Shown piece after piece: positions 51,088-61,355 of a stretch of DNA of 64,000 nt. Source of the stretch: Asticcacaulis excentricus CB 48 (lineage in GTDB: Bacteria; Pseudomonadota; Alphaproteobacteria; Caulobacterales; Caulobacteraceae); NCBI RefSeq assembly GCF_000175215.2, contig NC_014816.1:2524222-2588221 (forward strand), given 5' to 3'. The stretch's first letter is position 1. Every line of letters begins with the position of its first letter. Under the pieces are notes generated by a model. The model had not been told where the DNA came from, did no database searches, and saw only the letters and a list, made by a program, of their open reading frames with translations. A program made the translations under genes and the position numbers.

Positions 51088-53107
51088 CCCAGCGCAGAGA
51101 CACCATGACCGCGCGCCGGTTATCGTAGCTCATTATTCCGTCGGCGGTACGCTGGATAGCTATATCCGCGTCCAGCGCATTATCGACGATTACGCGCAGG
51201 CTGAGATTCTCGCTCACGGGTCTTTCGGCCAACAGACGCAGTCTGGAAGCCGGAGCCAGCCGCTGGCGATTGAGATCGTCTTCAAAGCTCTCCCCGATAA
51301 ACAGCCAGTCGGCACTTAATCGCGTCCGGCCCAGCTGATAATCGCCACCCACCGACAACAGATAAGACGGTGCCTGAGCCGGACGCTTGCCCTTTAAGGC
51401 CACATCTGCACCGCGCATTTCGGCATCAGTAATGGTGCCTGACACCGTCAGGGTCAGCCGCTCGGACGCCGCCCACCGCCCAGACAGTTCAAGGCCCGTC
51501 GCGCGCACCTCCCCTGCGTTTTGACGCTGACGCAATACCCCGCCCGCCGGAATGAAGCCCGCTGTCGGGAAGGTGCCCGGCCCGAAACCTGTGGTGATAT
51601 TGCTGATCGGATCCAGAAGGTGATTATAAAACCAACCCACATCAAGGCTCAGTCCTGACGACCCATACCGCCACCCGGCCTCGATGCCGTTAAGCTTTTC
51701 AGGTTTCAGGGCGTTGTTGGCCTCAGTGACGTCATTGCCGACACGAAAAGGGCGATAAAGTTCGTTAAGTGACGGCGGTCGAAAGCCGTTGTAGAGCGCG
51801 ATGCGCCATTGCTGTGCACCCGCTTGCCGTGCCAGACCCAGACGCGCCGATACTACCGTTTCTTCCGCGTTCGAAGGGCGCAGATCCAGTAAAGGCGCGC
51901 CCGTGCTCACGTCGGTCTCGCGACGAAAACCGCGTGTCGCCTGCCAGGTATCCGCACGCACCGCCCCGGTCAGGCTGGTTTGACCGAAGCGCCGCGTTCC
52001 TTGCGCATAAAAGCCGACGAGATCCGTACGACCACCGGTCTCACGCAAGCGCGTGGCCATACCATTGACGTAACGAAAGCGTTCGCGCGTCTCACCCAAG
52101 CTACGCCGCGCGTCTATTCCGGCCTCCCATTCACCGCTGTTGCTTTCACGACGCCAGGCGGCATTGACGCCATAGCCCTTGGCGGGCGTGGCATACTGGT
52201 CATTGGCCACACTTGTGCCCACACGTCCACTGACGACCGACACAGAGCGGTTGGAGAGATGGCTGTCGCGATACCAAAGCTGGAGCCGGTAGCCCTGGCC
52301 CGTCGCTTCGGTGGGGCGCGTCAGGCTTAGGGCGTACTGATGACCGCTGGCACGTGCCGTGGCCCCCGAAAGGCCGGTATCGCGGCGACTGTCGTAGCTA
52401 CCGGCTATGAGGGTCAGGTCGTGGCGCGATACCTCACCGCGCCATGTGGCCAGCATCGCTTCATCGTCACCGAAGACGCCTTCATCAGCGGCTCCGCGCT
52501 GCGGTGCGCGAACGGCGGCATCGCCATATCGGCGGGCGCGACTATAGTGAAGGCTTAGATCTCCAATGCCGGCATTAATCTGCGCGCCTGAGCTTCCGCT
52601 ATCGCCCCAATCCACACCGCCCGACACCCCGGTTTGCGGGGGCGCAAGGTCCAGATCGACAACACCGGTCAGCGCCCCAGCCCCATAGGCCCCTCCACCC
52701 GCGCCGCGCACGACGCGAGCCCGGTCTATGGCATCGACGGGCAAACTCGCCCAGACAACCCAGCCGCCAAACGGATCATTTTGCGGCACACCATCAAGCG
52801 TCACCAGCGCCCGTCCGGCTCCCGAAGGGGCGATCGCGCGAAGGGAAACCCCCTGAATGGTCGGATTGGCACTCAGGCTCGATTGCCGGCGGAACAGGGA
52901 GGCCTGTGCGCCTGACTTCAGAGCCTCGTCGAGGCTGCTGGCCGCATCTATGGCCGGCTTGCCTGCAGTGACGGTTGAGAACGCGGCATCGCCGCGAAAC
53001 GGCTTGAAGCGGCCGCGCACGATGACTTGCGCCTCTTCCGCCAGGGCTGGGGCTGTGAGTGACAGCCCGATCAGCATCGGGATATACCGCCTTATCACCC
53101 CTACCAC
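51080..53107 (-). CDS. TonB-dependent outer-membrane receptor
   Basis: A 675-residue receptor. Signal peptide MLIGLSLTAPALAEE, then a plug domain (VIVRGRF...LDEALKSGAQASLFRRQSSLSANPTIQGVSLRAIAPSG, ALVTLDGVPQNDPFGGWV, RVVRGAGGGAYGAGALTGVVDL), and a 22-strand barrel ending RRAVMVSLRWAK. The family imports siderophores, vitamin B12 or oligosaccharides. The plug is BtuB/FepA-like, but the ligand is not known and there is no B12 riboswitch upstream. The start is GTG 53107 or GTG 53098, overlapping the aldo/keto reductase stop, so the two are probably one operon. Confidence 0.9.
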   Translation of the reverse strand: MVGVIRRYIPMLIGLSLTAPALAEEAQVIVRGRFKPFRGDAAFSTVTAGKPAIDAASSLDEALKSGAQASLFRRQSSLSANPTIQGVSLRAIAPSGAGRALVTLDGVPQNDPFGGWVVWASLPVDAIDRARVVRGAGGGAYGAGALTGVVDLDLAPPQTGVSGGVDWGDSGSSGAQINAGIGDLSLHYSRARRYGDAAVRAPQRGAADEGVFGDDEAMLATWRGEVSRHDLTLIAGSYDSRRDTGLSGATARASGHQYALSLTRPTEATGQGYRLQLWYRDSHLSNRSVSVVSGRVGTSVANDQYATPAKGYGVNAAWRRESNSGEWEAGIDARRSLGETRERFRYVNGMATRLRETGGRTDLVGFYAQGTRRFGQTSLTGAVRADTWQATRGFRRETDVSTGAPLLDLRPSNAEETVVSARLGLARQAGAQQWRIALYNGFRPPSLNELYRPFRVGNDVTEANNALKPEKLNGIEAGWRYGSSGLSLDVGWFYNHLLDPISNITTGFGPGTFPTAGFIPAGGVLRQRQNAGEVRATGLELSGRWAASERLTLTVSGTITDAEMRGADVALKGKRPAQAPSYLLSVGGDYQLGRTRLSADWLFIGESFEDDLNRQRLAPASRLRLLAERPVSENLSLRVIVDNALDADIAIQRTADGIMSYDNRRAVMVSLRWAK

Positions 53108-54129
53108 CGCGTGGGCTTAGGGTTACGGTCAAAGCCCATCTGGTGCCAGTAAGGATAGATCGGCTGACGCCGGCTCACGGCATCGAGACGCGCGACCTGA
53201 TCGACAGTGAGATCCCAGCCGACCGCCCCCAGGTTGGCCTTAAGCTGATCGGCATTACGCGCCCCAATGACGATGTTGGCGACGCCCGGGCGCTGCAAAA
53301 GCCAGTTGAGCGCCACCTGTGGGATGGTCTTGTCCACCTCACGCGCAATTTCACCCAGCACGTCGACCACACTGTAAAGGTGCTCATTGTCAACCGGCGG
53401 ACCACCCGTGTCGCCGCCCTGGGCAATGCGCCCTTCGCTGGCCGGCTGATCGCGGCGAATCTTGCCCGTCAAACGCCCCCACCCCAGCGGCGACCACACC
53501 ATCGTTCCTACGCCCTGATCGAGCATGAGTGGCATGAGTTCCCACTCGTATTCACGCCCAATCAGTGAATAATAGCCCTGATAGGCGACATAGCGGCTGA
53601 GGCCCAGCCGCTCAGAGGCCGCCAGCGACTTCATCAGGTGCCAGCCAGAAAAGTTCGATGCCCCGATGTAGCGCACCTTGCCCGAGGTCACGAGCGCATC
53701 CAGGGTCGAAAGCACCTCCTCAACCGGTGTGAGGGCATCGAAGCCGTGCATGAAATAGACGTCGATATGGTCGGTGCCCAGACGTTTCAGGCTGGCTTCG
53801 ACAGCACGCAGCAGGTGGTAGCGCGAGGACCCTTTGTCGTTAGGGCCATCGCCCATGGTAAAGGTGGCCTTTGTCGAGATCAGGACATCGTTACGACGGC
53901 CTTTGAGCGCTTCACCGAGGATTTCCTCTGACGCACCCCGCGAATAGACATCGGCTGTATCGAAGAAGTTGACCCCGTGATCGAGGCATAGGTCGATCAG
54001 GTTGCGCGCTTCGGCGACATCGGTCGTGCCCCATTTGGAGAACATGTCGCCCTTTCCACCGAACGTGCCCGTGCCGAAGCTCATGACCGGCACTTTCAGG
54101 CCCGAACGGCCCAGTTGCCTGTATTGCAT
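53101..54129 (-). CDS. Aldo/keto reductase
   Basis: A 342-residue NADPH-dependent reductase of the AKR superfamily. Catalytic residues are visible: Asp and Tyr in NFFDTADVYSRGASEE, Lys in ISTKATF, His in YFMHGFDALT. The cofactor site includes IGARNADQLKANLGA. Start ATG 54129 follows GGGAGAG (GTG 54135 is an alternative). Substrate is unknown. It overlaps the TonB-dependent receptor gene. Confidence 0.9.
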   Translation of the reverse strand: MQYRQLGRSGLKVPVMSFGTGTFGGKGDMFSKWGTTDVAEARNLIDLCLDHGVNFFDTADVYSRGASEEILGEALKGRRNDVLISTKATFTMGDGPNDKGSSRYHLLRAVEASLKRLGTDHIDVYFMHGFDALTPVEEVLSTLDALVTSGKVRYIGASNFSGWHLMKSLAASERLGLSRYVAYQGYYSLIGREYEWELMPLMLDQGVGTMVWSPLGWGRLTGKIRRDQPASEGRIAQGGDTGGPPVDNEHLYSVVDVLGEIAREVDKTIPQVALNWLLQRPGVANIVIGARNADQLKANLGAVGWDLTVDQVARLDAVSRRQPIYPYWHQMGFDRNPKPTRW

Positions 54130-54298
54130 GTTCACTCTCCCGATCCTGATAACGCGCTGCCAAACGGTTGCAACGCAACATTATACGTGCACCCATGGGA
54201 AATAGGGCAACGCAGATGGCTTTACATGGCCGTCCGAATGAATTTATGGTAGGGCTACCGCACCGCCAAAAAGTAAAAACATATCCGAGGATTACCGC

Positions 54299-54961
54299 AT
54301 GGGCCAGATGATTGAACTCACCCGCCCCGATGGTGGCAAGATTTCGGCCTACCGCTCGGAGGTCGATCCCGCACGCGCCAGTGTCATCGTATTGCAGGAA
54401 TGGTGGGGCCTCAACGATCATATCAAGACCATCGTCGATCGCTTCGATGCCGAAGGCTTCAATGCCCTGGCACCAGACCTCTACCATGGCCGCGTAACGA
54501 AGGACGCCGATGAGGCCAGCCACATGATGAACGGCCTCGACTTCCCCGGCGCCGTGCATGAGGATATTGCCGCGGCTCTGGCGAACCTCAAGGCGATCAA
54601 TGACAAGGTGGCGGTGATGGGCTTCTGCATGGGTGGGGGCCTGACCATTGCCTCGGCGGCGCGTCTGAGCGGGTTTTCGGCGGCGGTCTGCTTCTATGGT
54701 GTCCCACCGCGTGAATTTGCCAACCCAGGCGATATCGCCATACCGTTTCAGGGTCACTTCGGCAAAAAGGACGACTGGGTCACGCCGGAAGTGGTGGCCA
54801 AGATCGAAAGTGACATGCGCGCCGCCGGTCGCCATCCGGAGCTTTATAGCTACGACGCCGATCACGCCTTCTTCAACAAGACCCGCCCGGAAGTCTATAA
54901 TGAAGATGCCGCCGATCTGGCGTGGGAACGCACCATCGACTTCCTGGGTGACAATCTCTGA
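54299..54961 (+). CDS. Dienelactone hydrolase family protein
   Basis: A 220-residue alpha/beta hydrolase. The catalytic triad is Cys in VMGFCMGGGL, Asp in GKKDDWVTP and His in YDADHAFFN. A conserved VIVLQEWWGLNDHIK opens the fold. The cytoplasmic enzyme may hydrolyse dienelactone or similar esters. No other catechol-pathway genes are near, so its true substrate is open. GAGGATTACCGC precedes ATG. A divergent promoter with the aldo/keto reductase is likely. Confidence 0.9.
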   Translation: MGQMIELTRPDGGKISAYRSEVDPARASVIVLQEWWGLNDHIKTIVDRFDAEGFNALAPDLYHGRVTKDADEASHMMNGLDFPGAVHEDIAAALANLKAINDKVAVMGFCMGGGLTIASAARLSGFSAAVCFYGVPPREFANPGDIAIPFQGHFGKKDDWVTPEVVAKIESDMRAAGRHPELYSYDADHAFFNKTRPEVYNEDAADLAWERTIDFLGDNL

Positions 54962-54964
54962 TAT

Positions 54965-55840
54965 CTACTGCGGCGCCATATGGGCGCGTCGCGCCGTCAA
55001 CGCCGAACCGGCGGACGCCAGTACCACCAGTGCTATGGCCAGCCATTGCTGCGGGCTTAAGGCCTCATGCAGAAGTATCAGGCCGGTCAGAGCCGCGAGC
55101 GCCGGTTCCAGACTCATCAGGATGCTGAAGGTACGCGTCGGGATGCGTTTCAGTGCGAACATTTCAAGCGTGTAGGGGACAGCCCCCGATAACAGCGCCA
55201 CCATCAGGCCGGTCAGGAGTATCTGTGGCTTAAACAGTGGCGCGCCTATGGTGATCAAGGCCAGCGGCAGGGTGACGAGACAGGAAAAAGCCACGCCAAA
55301 GCTGACGGCCTGACCTTCGGGTACGCGCTGCGCGACCCCTTGCCCCAACAGGATATAGCTGGCCCAGCCCGCGCCCGCGGCCACTGCCAGGGCCACGCCG
55401 ATGGGATCAAGGGCCCCGCCCCCCGCATGAGGAAGCAGCAACCACAAACCAAAAGCGGCGCAGGCCACCCAGACGAAATCGAGCGCCCGGCGGGAGTTCC
55501 ACACCGCCACGCCGAGCGGCCCCATAAATTCGATGGCAACCGCAACGCCCAGCGGGATGCGCTGAAACGACAGATAGAAGCACAGGTTCATCAGGCCGAG
55601 ATTGAGCCCAAACAGAATGAGCCACTTCCACGCCGAGCGCTCTGGCAAATTACGCCACGGGCGAAAGAGCGCCATCAGGAAAAGGGCCGCCAGCGTCTGA
55701 CGAAGGGCCGTAGCGCCCAGCGGCCCGACGCTGCTGAACAGCGACTTGGCAATGCCGGCACCGAACTGAAACGACAACATGCCACCAATGACGCCGATGA
55801 TGGCCCAAAGGGCGTAACGTCCGCTCGCAGCGTCAGTCAT
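54965..55840 (-). CDS. EamA-family exporter, RhtA-like
   Basis: A 291-residue inner-membrane protein with about ten helices in two EamA repeats. RIPLGVAVAIEFMGPLGVAVWNSRRALDFVW is typical of the RhtA threonine/homoserine exporter subgroup, and ALKRIPTRTFSILMSLEPALAALTGLILLHE is the second-repeat signature. It probably exports small amino-acid-like solutes. Its start overlaps the stop of the MFS exporter by eight bases (ATGACTGA), so both are in one operon. Confidence 0.88.
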   Translation of the reverse strand: MTDAASGRYALWAIIGVIGGMLSFQFGAGIAKSLFSSVGPLGATALRQTLAALFLMALFRPWRNLPERSAWKWLILFGLNLGLMNLCFYLSFQRIPLGVAVAIEFMGPLGVAVWNSRRALDFVWVACAAFGLWLLLPHAGGGALDPIGVALAVAAGAGWASYILLGQGVAQRVPEGQAVSFGVAFSCLVTLPLALITIGAPLFKPQILLTGLMVALLSGAVPYTLEMFALKRIPTRTFSILMSLEPALAALTGLILLHEALSPQQWLAIALVVLASAGSALTARRAHMAPQ

Positions 55841-57053
55841 GGCTGTGCGATCCTAACCGTTCACCGACAAACAGAACGACGCGTCCAATCACTACGCTCA
55901 TCGTCATGACCACCACAATCGGGGTCAGGGTCTGCGCCTGAAGCGCGGACACCACTGCCGAGACGATGGTAGCCAGCCCGATCTGGGTAAAACTCATGAG
56001 GGCCGAGCCGGAGCCGATGTCGCGCGTCAGACTGCCTATAGCTGTAGCCGACGAATTAGGACCGATAAAACCGAGGCAGGACAGGATAAGAAACAGCATG
56101 ATCACCGTGCCCCAGACATTGAGCCAGCCATTTGCCGCCGCCAGCAAAAAAGCCAGCACAAACACGCACTGCACACTCAGGCCCACGCGCAGAATCTGTT
56201 TTGAGCTGTAGCGGCGGTTGACGAAGACGTTGAGCTGGCTGGACCCGATAAAACCGACGCTTAGGCCTGCGAAGATCAGTCCGTAAATCTCCGGCTTGAT
56301 GTGGAAAATCTCCATGAAGATGACGGGTGAGGCTGAGACATAGATGAACAGACACCCGAAAGAAAATCCACCCGCAAACAGATAGGTCACAAAGGCGGGG
56401 TTGCGGTAAAGGCCCAGAAAGGTCTTCAGGATCGGCAGGGGCTTAAGCGATACGCTCGGATCAGCTGGCTTGCCGTCGGGCAGTACCGTTATCACGAGTA
56501 TGAGGGTCAGGCCTACAATCGCGGCCAGAAAGGCAAACACCCAGTGCCAGTCAAGCCAGGTGGTGACCAGCCCGCCGAGCGTCGGCGCCAGCAATGGCGA
56601 TACGCCGATGGTCAGTATGATCAAAGATATGATCTTTGCCGTATCCTTGGGGGGAAAAAGATCACGCACCAGCGACATAGCCGCTACCGAGGCGGCGCAA
56701 CCGCCCAGTGCCTGAAACAGCCTGAGCCAGATCAGCACGTCGATATTGGGCGCAAACACACACCCGACAGAGGTCAGAACAAACAGGGCCAGTCCGGCAT
56801 AGAGCGGCGGTTTGCGACCGTAGCGGTCCAGCAACGGGCCATAGATCAGAGGCCCCAGCGCCATGCCCGCAAAATAACTCGAAAGCGACAGACCTACGGC
56901 GGCGGAACTGGTTTTAAAATCGGCGGCGATCTGGCCAAAGGCGGGCAGATACATGTCGATAGCGAACGGGCTGATGGTCGAGAGCGCGCCCAGCGTAAAG
57001 ATCACCAGAAACGGATTTTTCAGCGCCGGCGGCGCAGCTTCAGGAGCGGACAT
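55833..57053 (-). CDS. MFS transporter, Bcr/CflA drug-resistance family
   Basis: A roughly 406-residue 12-helix MFS transporter. The family motif A is in LLDRYGRKPPLYAGLALF. ISPFAIDMYLPAFGQIAADF is the Bcr/CflA-specific start. GGCAASVAAMSLVRDLF (motif C region) supports drug/H+ antiport. ATG 57053 (MSAPEAAPP) is more likely than GTG 57062. Coupled to the EamA exporter, so the two may respond to the same compounds. Confidence 0.9.
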   Translation of the reverse strand: MSAPEAAPPALKNPFLVIFTLGALSTISPFAIDMYLPAFGQIAADFKTSSAAVGLSLSSYFAGMALGPLIYGPLLDRYGRKPPLYAGLALFVLTSVGCVFAPNIDVLIWLRLFQALGGCAASVAAMSLVRDLFPPKDTAKIISLIILTIGVSPLLAPTLGGLVTTWLDWHWVFAFLAAIVGLTLILVITVLPDGKPADPSVSLKPLPILKTFLGLYRNPAFVTYLFAGGFSFGCLFIYVSASPVIFMEIFHIKPEIYGLIFAGLSVGFIGSSQLNVFVNRRYSSKQILRVGLSVQCVFVLAFLLAAANGWLNVWGTVIMLFLILSCLGFIGPNSSATAIGSLTRDIGSGSALMSFTQIGLATIVSAVVSALQAQTLTPIVVVMTMSVVIGRVVLFVGERLGSHSHD

Positions 57054-57216
57054 GACACACACAAAAAAGCGGGAATAGCGGCGGTAATGACCCTACCCCG
57101 CCGCCGGGTCAAGTTATGTCACCGAAGAGGTGGTCAACAAATGTAACCTGATGCCGCCCGCCCTTTAGCTTAACCCTTCGCAGACGAGGGCGGCGACAAA
57201 GGCACCGGACAAAAAG

Positions 57217-58809
57217 TTACGTCCTTAATTCCAGATGCAATTCCCCGCGAATAAGGGCTGCAAAACGTTCGCGCTCCAGCGCCACTATGGGCATCTTACC
57301 ATCGTAAAGTTCCTCAACAATCAGTCCCTCGGCCTCACACAGGTCGAGCACATCGGTGAGGAATTCCGCCTTATAGTGTCCTTTGGCGCAACCGAAGGTG
57401 GACAAGCGCGACCCATAGTCCTGCGCGTTTTGCCCCAGCACGTGTTCGATCAGCTTCTTGCGGCCACGCGGACTGTTGAAACGGTAAAGCGCCGACATCA
57501 GCATTTGCGCGGCTTCTGTAGCATCGACCACCGGCGCGCGCGACAGACAGTTGTCGCAGGTGCCGCAATTCTCACCCGGCGCTTCGCCAAAATAGCGGCG
57601 CACCCCTTTGCGGCGGCAGTCCGGACTATGGACAAAGCGAAAGAAATCCAACGCCTTTTGCTTTTGAACAGACAGGTCTGCACCCGTCTCAGTCTCACGC
57701 ATCGACAACCGCCGCAGTGACCAGCCCAGATCGGTCGAACTAAAGAGACAGACGCCAAAGGCCGGTTTGGTGTCGCGCCCGGCGCGTCCGACCTCCTGCC
57801 AGTAGGCTTCCAGCGACGAAGGGGGATCCGCATGGATGACAAAGCGTACATCGGGCTTGTTGATGCCCATCCCGAAGGCAATAGTGGCCACCATGATCTT
57901 GGTACGATCCGACAGGAAATCGTGCAACCGCTCGTCACGTACCTTTGCCGGTAAACCGGCATGGTAGGCGTCAGCCTTAAAGCCTTCCGCGGACAATTGG
58001 CGCGCAAGTTTTTCGGCCCCGTCGCGCGACCCGGCATAGATGATGCCCGACGCATTTTTTTGCCGCCGCAACATGTCGAGGATCACCTTCTGCGCGCTGC
58101 CGGCGCGACGCATCAGGCGCAAAGACAGGTTCGGGCGGTCGAAGCTGTCAATGACCTCCGCGGCATTCTCGATATGCAGCGCTTTTTTGATATCCGCGCG
58201 GGTGTGCGGGTCCGCCGTAGCGGTCAGGGCCAGTGTCGGGACGTTACCGAACAGGGCCTTAAGCTTACCCAGTGCCCGATATTCCGGGCGAAAGTCGTGC
58301 CCCCATTGCGATACACAGTGCGCTTCGTCAATGGCAATCAGATTGACCGGCAGACGCGAGAGCTTATCAAGCACAAAGCCCTGTGTCAGGGCCTCAGGGG
58401 AAAGATAAAGAAGGTCGATTTCGCCGTCTCGCGCCCGGTCCCACAGCTGATAACGCGCATCCATAGACAAACTGGAATCGAGGCGCTCAGCACGCACACC
58501 CTTTTTGATCAACGCCTGCACCTGATCGGCCATCAGCGCGATCAGCGGTGAGATGACCAGCCCAAAGCCCGGCCGCATCAGAGAGGGAATCTGGTAACAC
58601 AGGCTCTTGCCGCCGCCGGTCGGCAAGATAGCCAGCACGTCCTCGCCATTGAGGATGGCCGCAATCACCCGGGCCTGCTGACCCCGAAAATCATCGTAAT
58701 GAAAAACACGTTTCAGCGTCTCGCGCGCCGCGCGCACCCGTTCCAGACCGGGGCCCGAGAGGCCGTAACCGGCCTCCGGTACGGGGTCATGAGGATGATC
58801 GAGAAGCAT
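57217..58809 (-). CDS. recQ: RecQ-family DNA helicase without HRDC domain
   Basis: A 530-residue 3'-5' helicase. Motifs in order: Walker A TGGGKSLCYQIP, motif II DEAHCVSQWGHDFRPEY, motif III ALTATADP, motif IV ASGIIYAGSRD, motif V ATIAFGMGINKPDVRFVIH, motif VI YWQEVGRAGRD. The zinc-binding cysteines are in SPDCRRKGVRRYFGEAPGENCGTCDNC. The protein stops after the winged helix (about 510), without the HRDC domain usual for E. coli RecQ (~610 aa). Shortened RecQs of this type exist. Involved in recombination and fork repair. Confidence 0.92.
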   Translation of the reverse strand: MLLDHPHDPVPEAGYGLSGPGLERVRAARETLKRVFHYDDFRGQQARVIAAILNGEDVLAILPTGGGKSLCYQIPSLMRPGFGLVISPLIALMADQVQALIKKGVRAERLDSSLSMDARYQLWDRARDGEIDLLYLSPEALTQGFVLDKLSRLPVNLIAIDEAHCVSQWGHDFRPEYRALGKLKALFGNVPTLALTATADPHTRADIKKALHIENAAEVIDSFDRPNLSLRLMRRAGSAQKVILDMLRRQKNASGIIYAGSRDGAEKLARQLSAEGFKADAYHAGLPAKVRDERLHDFLSDRTKIMVATIAFGMGINKPDVRFVIHADPPSSLEAYWQEVGRAGRDTKPAFGVCLFSSTDLGWSLRRLSMRETETGADLSVQKQKALDFFRFVHSPDCRRKGVRRYFGEAPGENCGTCDNCLSRAPVVDATEAAQMLMSALYRFNSPRGRKKLIEHVLGQNAQDYGSRLSTFGCAKGHYKAEFLTDVLDLCEAEGLIVEELYDGKMPIVALERERFAALIRGELHLELRT

Positions 58810-59122
58810 CGGGCGAGGTCCGTTTATCTGTAATGCGCCCCTCTCCTATAAGCTGCTTCGCGTGACAGGATACAAGAGCCAGAGGTGATTTTTTATCGCC
58901 CATAATTTTGCCCGAATTGCCGGTCATCTGTGACACGGGGACGACCATGACAGGATGACGTGTGCCGCTACAGGCGCGGCACGGAGAAATCAGGCGTCGG
59001 ATGCGCAAATATAAGGGACGCGCGCCGCAGGCTTTGATATATCCTTAACGAAATCTTTGCATGAAGCATAAGCGAAACGCCGTTTGCCCGGCTGGGCAAT
59101 CTCGGTGTCGTGGGGATAATGT

Positions 59123-61123
59123 ATGGCTCTCGCCTTTAATATGAAGCGTCCGCCCGTGAAGGCTATCCTGTACTGGTTAATGGTATTCGCCGTTTGGGCG
59201 GTGATTTTCGCCGTCGGCTTTATCGCGTTCTTTTCGCTGGACCTGCCCGACACCTCGTCTTTGTACAAGACCGACCGAGCGCCCTCGATCACCTACCTGG
59301 ATCGCTCAGGCGCGCTGGTGGCTGTGCGCGGCTCCCAGTTTGCGCCCCCGGTCGATATTGACGAATTGCCGGACTATGTCCCGGCCGCTTTCATCGCGAT
59401 CGAAGACCGCCGCTTCTATCACCACTTCGGCTTTGACCCCATTGGCGTGGGCCGCGCCCTGATGCGCAACGCGACGCGTAAGGAAGGCGCTAACCTCGCC
59501 GGTGGCTCGACCATTACGCAGCAGCTGGCGCGTAACCTCTTCCTCTCCAACGACCAGAATGTGAAGCGCAAGGTGCAGGAACTGATCCTGTCGGTCTGGC
59601 TGGAGATGAAGTTCACAAAGAAGCAAATTCTGGCCCTCTACCTCAACCGCGTGTGGTTCGGCGGCGGCGCGACCGGCATCGAGGCGGCCGCTCAGCGCTA
59701 TTTCAACAAACCGGCCAAGGACCTGAGCATTGGTGAAGCGGCCATGCTCGCTGGTATGATGAAGGGCCCCTCTCGCTATTCACCTTTGTCGGACAAGGAC
59801 CGTGCTATCCGCCGCACCGAGATTGTGCTGAACGAAATGGTAGAGGCTAAGGTCATCACGCCGGAACAACGCGCCGACGTGTTCAAGACCGGCATCAAGG
59901 TGTCGCGCACACTCGCCACAGAACACGCGCAATACTACGTCGATTGGCTGCAGTCTGAGATCGGCCAGATGATCGACCTCAGCCAGCTCAAGGACGACAT
60001 TATCGTTGAGACGACGCTCGACCTGCCGATTCAGACCGACGCCGAACGCGCCGTAAAGGCGATGATGGAACGTGACGCGAAAAAGAAGGTGGAGCAGGCG
60101 GCCCTGGTCTCCATCGACGGCGAAGGCCGGGTACGCGCGCTCATCGGCGGTGTTTCCTATTCTGAGAGCCAGTTCAACCGCGCCATCGACGCCAAGCGTC
60201 AGGCGGGTTCGGCCTTCAAGCCCTTTGTCTATCTGACAGCCGTGGAGAGCGGTCAGTTCTACCCCGATACGCCTGTGATAGATGAGCCGGTGACCATCGA
60301 CGGCTGGACGCCTGCCAACTACACCAACAAGTATCTCGGTGAGATCAGTCTTACCACAGCGGTGGCGCAGTCGATTAACACGGTGGCTGCCCGTGTAGCG
60401 GATCAGGTGGGACGCTCTAACGTCTCTGCGACAGCGCATCGTCTGGGCATCACGTCCAAAGTCAATACCGATCCGGCCATGGCACTTGGTACCGCCGATG
60501 TGACGCCTCTGGAAATGGCGCGCGCCTATGTGCCCTTCTCCAATGGCGGGTATAAGGTGACCCCCTACGGCATTGTGCGCATTCGCACCACCAAGGGTAA
60601 GGTCCTCTATCAGCACACCGCCAGTGAGAGCCGCGCTCAGGTGATCAATAGCACCGCGCTCGGCTATATGAACCAGATGATGCGCGAAGTTGTGCGCTCA
60701 GGCACGGGGTCGGGTGTCCGCCTCTCGCAGTTCGATATCGCCGGTAAGACGGGCACGACCTCCGACTACCGCGACGCCTGGTTCGTCGGCTATACCGGCG
60801 GCTTCACCACTGCCGTCTGGGTCGGTCGCGATAACAATTCGCAAATGGCCAAGGTGACGGGTGGCGGGACACCGGCGGCGATCTGGCGCGAATACATGTC
60901 GCGCGCCCTGACGCGTATCAAGGTTTCGACCATTCCCACCGGGATGGGTACGCTCGATACGGGAGCGACCACAGCCGTCGATGACTTGCTCGGTACAGCC
61001 ACCAGCGCCGAGGCCCCGACGGTGACCATCGAACCCGCCCAACCGGCGAAGACGGACACCGCTCAAACACTCGACGAAGTGTTTGAGGACGCCCAAAAGG
61101 ATGCTCAAAAGCGCAATCCATAA
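59123..61123 (+). CDS. Class A penicillin-binding protein (PBP1-type)
   Basis: A 666-residue bifunctional peptidoglycan synthase anchored by an N-terminal helix (about 12-38). The GT51 glycosyltransferase has AIEDRRFYHHFGFDP (catalytic Glu) and GGSTITQQLARNLFLS. The transpeptidase has GSAFKPFVYL (SxxK), SQSINTVAAR (SxN) and GKTGTTSDYRDAWFVG (KTGT). A Thr/Pro/Ala-rich tail ends at about 666. ATG 59123 is chosen. A 313-bp gap separates it from recQ, on the other strand, with no gene seen. A strong terminator follows. Confidence 0.93.
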   Translation: MALAFNMKRPPVKAILYWLMVFAVWAVIFAVGFIAFFSLDLPDTSSLYKTDRAPSITYLDRSGALVAVRGSQFAPPVDIDELPDYVPAAFIAIEDRRFYHHFGFDPIGVGRALMRNATRKEGANLAGGSTITQQLARNLFLSNDQNVKRKVQELILSVWLEMKFTKKQILALYLNRVWFGGGATGIEAAAQRYFNKPAKDLSIGEAAMLAGMMKGPSRYSPLSDKDRAIRRTEIVLNEMVEAKVITPEQRADVFKTGIKVSRTLATEHAQYYVDWLQSEIGQMIDLSQLKDDIIVETTLDLPIQTDAERAVKAMMERDAKKKVEQAALVSIDGEGRVRALIGGVSYSESQFNRAIDAKRQAGSAFKPFVYLTAVESGQFYPDTPVIDEPVTIDGWTPANYTNKYLGEISLTTAVAQSINTVAARVADQVGRSNVSATAHRLGITSKVNTDPAMALGTADVTPLEMARAYVPFSNGGYKVTPYGIVRIRTTKGKVLYQHTASESRAQVINSTALGYMNQMMREVVRSGTGSGVRLSQFDIAGKTGTTSDYRDAWFVGYTGGFTTAVWVGRDNNSQMAKVTGGGTPAAIWREYMSRALTRIKVSTIPTGMGTLDTGATTAVDDLLGTATSAEAPTVTIEPAQPAKTDTAQTLDEVFEDAQKDAQKRNP

Positions 61124-61160
61124 ACGTCAGACGTCTGGAAACAGCGGCATGAAACGTCCA

Positions 61161-61200
61161 AGGGGTTAACGGTTTTCAAATACCGTTAACCCTTTTGTTT
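61161..61200 (+). terminator. Intrinsic terminator of the PBP gene
   Basis: GGGTTAACGGT and ACCGTTAACCC form an 11-bp perfect stem with a T4GT3 tail. It lies 38 bases after the stop. Confidence 0.85.
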
Positions 61201-61355
61201 TCGAGACGTTGCTTTCAGCGGTGAAAGACCGCTTTTTCCCGCAAATTTGTCATTAAACCCCGCGGATGTTCAGATGTTGTTTAACCTTTGACCGCAGAAT
61301 CCCCAATATCAAAGGCCATAGCCTTTTGGAATCATTAAGGTTTGGGTAAGAAACA

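Noticed and set aside
53912..54865. 317-codon minus-strand frame over the dienelactone hydrolase
   Set aside because: It overlaps the dienelactone hydrolase and the start of the aldo/keto reductase, both with catalytic residues. A shadow.
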